A stretch of DNA of 24,708 nucleotides. Origin: Xylaria sp. FL1777. Lineage: Eukaryota > Ascomycota > Sordariomycetes > Xylariales > Xylariaceae. Shown in pieces: positions 20,451 to 24,708 of the stretch. The stretch lies in the NCBI GenBank assembly GCA_022578965.1, contig MU400901.1, positions 1-24,708 on the forward strand, read 5' to 3'. Under the pieces are notes generated by a model that was given only the letters and a program-made list of their open reading frames with translations, was not told the origin of the DNA and searched no databases. Position 1 is the stretch's first letter. Every line of letters begins with the position of its first letter. A program made the position numbers and the translations under genes.

Positions 20451-22650
20451 ACAAAAAATGTAGTTTTATTAGAAAATTATTTTTTATAATAGCAGCAAAA
20501 TAGCATTGCTAATTTGTTTATAAGTGTTACGTTAGTAGTACTTGCAAAATAGAAATTAACTTTCTTGTTTTTATTGTTAAAATATTTAACAAAAAGCTTT
20601 TTTTTGCTATTTTTTTTAACTTTTTTAACTATAATATATTTTTAACTTATTAACTGTTTTTTGTGTTCTGTTAAAAAGTTTTTGTTAATAGTAAGTATAA
20701 CTTTATTTTTAATTTTAAAATAAGCTTTACTAAGCATTTAACGAAGCTTAATTTATTGTTTAAATTGCTAATTAAAAAGTTGTTATGCTTAGTAATAACG
20801 TTTTTATTTGCATGCGTTACTATAACTATAGCAGTAAATATTCTTATGTTTATAGTTATAATTATTACGTTATTAATAGTTCGTATAAAAGCTGCAGCTT
20901 TTGCAAAATTTCCTATAAAATTTTCTGCGGAATTTTTTATAACTGCGCTTATAAAATAACTAGTAACTGCTGTGCTGCTAGTTATTTTTATAATAATCTT
21001 CTTAAAACGCATTTTTAAAAGCTATGTTTAATTAAGCTTTAAAAGCTATATTAGCTTTATAAGCAGAGTTAGTTAACATTTGTTACTATAGTACTAGTAC
21101 TAAAGCATTAATAATAAATAGCATATATAAAGTTAAATATAGCATTATAGTTTTAAAGGCTAAAACTTTTTTGTAGCTTAATAAAGCAGCATAATAAGCT
21201 TTTTGCTTATTTTTAACATAAGTAAAAAAACTATTTAGTAAAGTAGCTAAAATAAGCTTTTTATAAATTTGCTAAAGGTTAAAGTACAACTAATTTTAAA
21301 TGTAAGCAGTAAACTAGGCTTTAGTTATAAACTTAAAGTTATAACAGTGTTACATTATATTTATTGCTTAAGTACGCATAAAAACGTTTTAAAAAACCTT
21401 GTTTTTAGTATAAAAAGTAATTAAAGCTGCTTTAAAAGCATTAGTAGTATTTTGTTTATATTTGCTTTTTAGTTTAATTATAGCATATTTAAAACTTGCT
21501 GCTATTGTAGCTTTAGTAACTTTATTTAGAACGCTTACGTACTAAATTTAAGCGTTTTTACAAAGCAATTGCAAAAAAAACTTTTATAGTATTGCTTAAC
21601 GCTTAAAGTTAATAAAATGCTGCTTAAAAAAAGCCGTAAATAAATAAACGTTTTTCTAGTAAATGTTACTTTTTAACGTAATATACTTGCTAATGCTATA
21701 AGTATTAAAGAAATTAGGGTTAAAATATTTTATTAATTATACTTTTTAACGATTAGCTTTTTTAAGAGCACAAGTAGCTATTGCTTTTGTTATATTAGAA
21801 ATATTTTTTATAAAGAATTAAATACTGTTGTTTTAAATAATAGCTTTTATTATTAAAGCAATTTTAGCTGCTTTTTTTTTAATGTTATTGTTCGGAGAAA
21901 TTAGCTTGTCCGGGAAATTAGAAAACATTTTTAGACTAAGGTTAAATAATAAGGAAGTAAACAAAGTACTAGCTAATATAGTGGTAATATAAAGGTATTA
22001 AAGTAGTAAACTAAGGTAAATAATATTTACTTTTATAAAAGTTAAAAATATAAAAACTATACTGTTTTAAATAAGCTTGTTTGCTAATAATATAGCTTTT
22101 TTAGCTTTAAAAACATTAATTATTTATTTAATAAAGTAGTTCTTAGAAATAGTAGTATAAAAGCAAGTAAAAGCTAGCTTTAACAAGCAAAAAGAATTAT
22201 TAAAGCAAGCTTTAAAACAATAAAGTTAGTTAAAAGTATTTTAGTTAAGCTTTTGCACTTAAAACAACTGTAAGTTATTTTTAAAAAAAGCGGTAGCTTA
22301 ACAGTAAAAGTAATAATTTCTTAAGTTAAAAAAAATATTAGCTATAAGTACGACTTACTAAAAATAACGTAAAAATGTAGGAAAAACAAATAAAAATTAC
22401 TTAAAAAAAACTAAAAAAAAAAAAAAACTAAAAAAAATAAAAAAGAAAAAAGAATTAGTAAAAAAAAAAAAAAAAAAAGCAATTAATATAGCAAAAAAAG
22501 TTTACTATAATAAACTTTGTTAAGAAGTATTTTGCTTAAGCAGTAAAACTAAGTTTTAATATAATACGTTTAGTGCTTTTATAATAGCATTAATTAATAA
22601 AATGTGTTATTTTAAAGTAGTACAAAAGCTTAAAAAGTTATATAAGCTTT
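20451..22650 (-). pseudogene. Element B gag-like region (RIP-degraded)
   Basis: This lies upstream of pol on the - strand, where gag belongs. From 21018 to 20660 one frame reads as a basic, Tyr/Arg-rich segment (KKFRRKFYRKFCKSCSFYTN) typical of the nucleocapsid-side end of Gag. Near 20310-20350 the frame gives ICYVCYLAFYTYFQ, which may be a degraded zinc finger joining Gag to protease. Frames further upstream (21000-22650) are too damaged to assign. The 21890-21960 stretch is less mutated. The open - strand frame at 20671-21012 is in another phase and is probably a shadow. Confidence 0.5.
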
Positions 22651-22917
22651 AAAAGCTTTAAAAAAAGTTAGAAAACTTTTTAAAGAAGTTTTCTTAAAAA
22701 TAACATTTATGCTAGCAAAGTTTTTAATAGGACGTAAATAGTATATAGTTAAGTAGTTTAACAGGTTAAAAGCCGTTAATAAAAAGACAACTATTTTAAC
22801 TTAAGCTATAGTAATAGCGTTAAAGCAAATAAGTATTTAAAAAATAACTGATTTACTAAAGGGCTAATTAGTTTAATAATAATAATATAGAATAAAAATA
22901 AGTTATTAGCTACTAAC
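22651..22917 (-). other. Element B 5' untranslated leader, possible primer-binding site
   Basis: This is the internal end next to the 5' LTR. Just inside the LTR the - strand reads gttagtagctaataac; if TAG was TGG before RIP, a TGG-type tRNA primer site would start two bases after the LTR. The rest has no recognisable content. Confidence 0.35.
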
Positions 22918-23104
22918 TAGTAAGCTAGCTTAATGAAGTCTAAAAGTTGTTATATTATTAAACTAAGTCTTTAAGACAAGGTTTATTTAACTATAATTAT
23001 ACTAAGCTAGCTACTTTTTTAAAAAAGGCGTTTTAAGGAAAGCGTCTTTAAAAAAACGTTTTAAAGAAGCCTTCCTACAGAAGACTTCCATGGGAAGCCT
23101 TCTA
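22918..23104 (-). repeat. 5' LTR of element B (187 bp)
   Basis: A single copy of the LTR that is internally duplicated at 12963-13305. On the - strand it starts tagaaggcttcccatgg and ends ..gcttacta, where the 3' LTR ends ..gcttacca. The terminal difference is a RIP-type C-to-T. It holds three copies of a gaagNcttcc motif at 23066-23103. Confidence 0.82.
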
Positions 23105-24708
23105 TTTTTTTTTATATACTTTATAAAGTAAAATGCTATTTTTTTAAAGTTTTAAATTAATATTTAAACATAGTTTAAAAATCTTAATATTTATTATATG
23201 TTTATAATAATAGCTAAGTTAAATATTTTTTAGTTTTATATTATATTAATTTTTAACTATTAAATTTATATTTGTTTTAAAGTAATTATAAATCTTAAAA
23301 AGTTAATTTTTTATATATACTATATATACTTTTTTATATTAAGTTGTAATTTTGCTTGTTTAAATGTTTTTAATATTTAAGTTATATATTTTTTGTGTTT
23401 TTTTAATGTTTTAAAATAAATTAAAATATTATTTAAATAAATAAACATAAACTTATTTAAAAACTTTTATAAAATTATTATTATTATATATTAAAAGTTA
23501 GCTAATATATTTTATAGTTTTTATAGCATAACTATATATTTATATAGTTTATATACTGTTTATATAGCAGTTTTTTATTTTTTTTTTTAGCTATTTTAAT
23601 AGCATAATATTTATTTAAAATATTAATTATTATAAACTATTTTGTTTAGCTAATATTTTTTTTTATAATTATTAGCAAAATAAAAAAATATTTATTTATA
23701 ATAATAATTATATTTAATAATTAATAGTTAACTATTATTTGCTATATTAATTTTTTTTTTTTATTAATTAGTTGTTTTTTATTTTTTATTTTAAGTATTA
23801 ATACTATAAAATATTTAATAAATAACTAAAACTTTTTTAAAAATTTTTTTACTAAGTTTTTTTAAATATATTTTTATAAAACGTTTATTTTATTTAAGCT
23901 TATGTAATATATTTAATAAAGCTTTAGTTAACATTTTTTTTTAATAAAAATGTAATAATTTTATAAGCTATGTTTAAAAAGTTTTTTTTTTTTTTTTTTT
24001 TTAAATAGTTTATAAAATTTATAATATACTTTTAGTATTTTGTTTAGAATTTTTTTTGCGATTTTTCTAATTTTTTTGCTTTATTTTTTATTTTTTTAAT
24101 TAATAGTTTTTGCTTTTTATTAAATTAAAAAGTTACTAGTTTTTAGCTATAATATTTTTAAAATAATATTATAATTAAATATATTAATAATATTTAATAT
24201 AATTTGTTTTTTATATTTTTATATAAATATATTAAAAAGTTTGATTTTTTTAAGTATGTAATTATTATTATAGCTAAAAGTACTTTTATTAAATTTTTTA
24301 ATTTTTTAGAATTTTTGCTTATATTTTTAAAAAATTTTATTTTGTTTTGCTATTTTAAGTAAAATTATATTAACTTATGCTTTTAAATTAATTAAAATGT
24401 TATATTTTTTTTTTTAATATATAAGTTTAACTTTAAATTAGTTTTATTAATTATTATATTAAACTTTATATAAAGTTTTAGTTTTTTTAACTACTTGTTG
24501 CTTTTTTAGTAAATATTTATTTTATTTTTTAATTTTTCTTTATAAAATATTTAAATACTTGTTTTATTTTATATTTTAAATATTATTATGCTTTATTTAG
24601 TTTTTGCTTTTAATTAAGCTTTAAATTATAGTTTTTAAGCTTTTTTACTTTTAGCAACTATTTTTTAATATAATTATGCTTTAATTAGCTAGTAATATTT
24701 ATAGCAGT
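23105..24708 (-). pseudogene. Chromovirus A copy 2: reverse transcriptase (RIP-degraded, continues past the window)
   Basis: This is extremely AT-rich, but on the - strand the Gypsy RT core is legible. LANF*YIIIIL*KFLNKFMF is followed by YLNNILIYFKTLKKHKKY (aataat at 23428-23433 on the + strand complement; YLDDILIYSKT expected). Next come QAKLQLNIKKYI (KL.KCEF), INFLRFIIT (FLG.II) and LRFLNYV..LIQNFKKIAFYFI (FLGF.NFYRRFI.NFSKIA.PLT). It stops at the edge of element B; the coding continues at 12962. Upstream parts (rest of RT, protease, gag, 5' LTR) should follow right of the window. The stretch 23900-24708 is too eroded to assign residue by residue. Confidence 0.8.

Larger units (their letters stand above)
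12963..23104 (-). mobile_element. Gypsy element B, about 10.1 kb, LTR to LTR, with an extra 3' ORF
   Basis: A Ty3/Gypsy element on the - strand: 5' LTR (22918-23104), gag-like region, protease/linker, RT, RNase H, integrase, two tandem-repeat blocks, an additional ORF, a repeat-rich 3' untranslated region, polypurine tract and 3' LTR (12963-13305). Both outer edges meet runs of T in the + strand (12957-12962 and 23105-23113), so a 5-bp TTTTT target duplication is possible but not provable. It is inserted in pol of chromovirus A copy 2, between RT and RNase H. It is RIP-mutated throughout, though the LTRs keep more C and G than the interior. Confidence 0.85.

Noticed and set aside
19060..20650. 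Long + strand frame whose stops could all be read as Trp/Gln, suggesting a membrane protein
   Set aside because: The opposite strand carries recognisable protease-linker and RT sequence of element B. The + strand reading is its shadow.
20671..21012. Longest open frame of the window (113 codons, - strand) and two open + strand frames overlapping it (20756-20959, 20785-21018)
   Set aside because: The neighbouring - strand phase reads as a basic Gag-like segment (KKFRRKFYRKF) in this region, while these frames have no family resemblance. Several phases are open here by chance because the stretch is less stop-rich.
23980..24001. Long T runs as transcription terminators
   Set aside because: Homopolymer T/A runs occur throughout the window and have no associated hairpin. 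In a fungal context they carry no terminator meaning.
1..24708. Mitochondrial genome or an AT-rich protist chromosome as the source
   Set aside because: No rRNA, tRNA or respiratory genes are legible. The bias is specifically loss of CpA/TpG with gain of TpA, and copies differ by C/T and G/A. Together with a Tad1 LINE and chromoviruses this fits RIP in a fungal nucleus better.

Overview
This window is a graveyard of nested retrotransposons, very probably from a filamentous ascomycete fungus (Pezizomycotina). It is extremely A+T-rich on both strands. TpA is everywhere, CpA and TpG are scarce, and most remaining C and G sit in GpC/CpT/ApG contexts. Related copies differ almost only by C/T and G/A changes. 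That is the footprint of repeat-induced point mutation (RIP). I found no intact host gene, rRNA, tRNA or CRISPR array. Nearly every long frame is broken by TAA/TAG codons of the kind RIP makes from CAA, CAG and TGG.

Layout: (1) 1-2340 is the 3' end of a chromovirus (Ty3/Gypsy with a C-terminal chromodomain, here 'element A'), copy 1, on the + strand, ending in a 494-bp LTR. (2) 2341-4628 is an internal piece of a different Gypsy element ('element C'), + strand, up to the end of its reverse transcriptase. (3) 4630-24708 and beyond is a second copy of element A on the - strand, tail-to-tail with copy 1, so that 1-2340 and 4630-6968 form a large inverted repeat. This copy is split by two later insertions. 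(3a) 7658-12797 is a full-length-looking Tad1-type LINE on the - strand, with a TAA-rich tail and a 13-bp target-site duplication. It sits inside the RNase H coding region of A. (3b) 12963-23104 is a 10.1-kb Gypsy element ('element B') on the - strand with LTRs at both ends. It sits between the reverse transcriptase and RNase H regions of A. Removing 3a and 3b gives a continuous A order on the - strand: RT (24708-23105), start of RNase H (12962-12798), rest of RNase H, integrase, chromodomain (7657-5764), polypurine tract, LTR (5123-4630).

The domain assignments come from reading the degraded frames and recognising the order and motifs of fungal Gypsy and Tad1 proteins. All the reverse transcriptases whose catalytic Asp-Asp pair can be seen have it changed to Asn-Asn, as RIP does to GAT/GAC codons. 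The least explained part is an additional long coding relic of element B (13923-15606, - strand). It lies between its pol and its 3' LTR, is preceded by two sets of tandem repeats, and matches no family I recognise.
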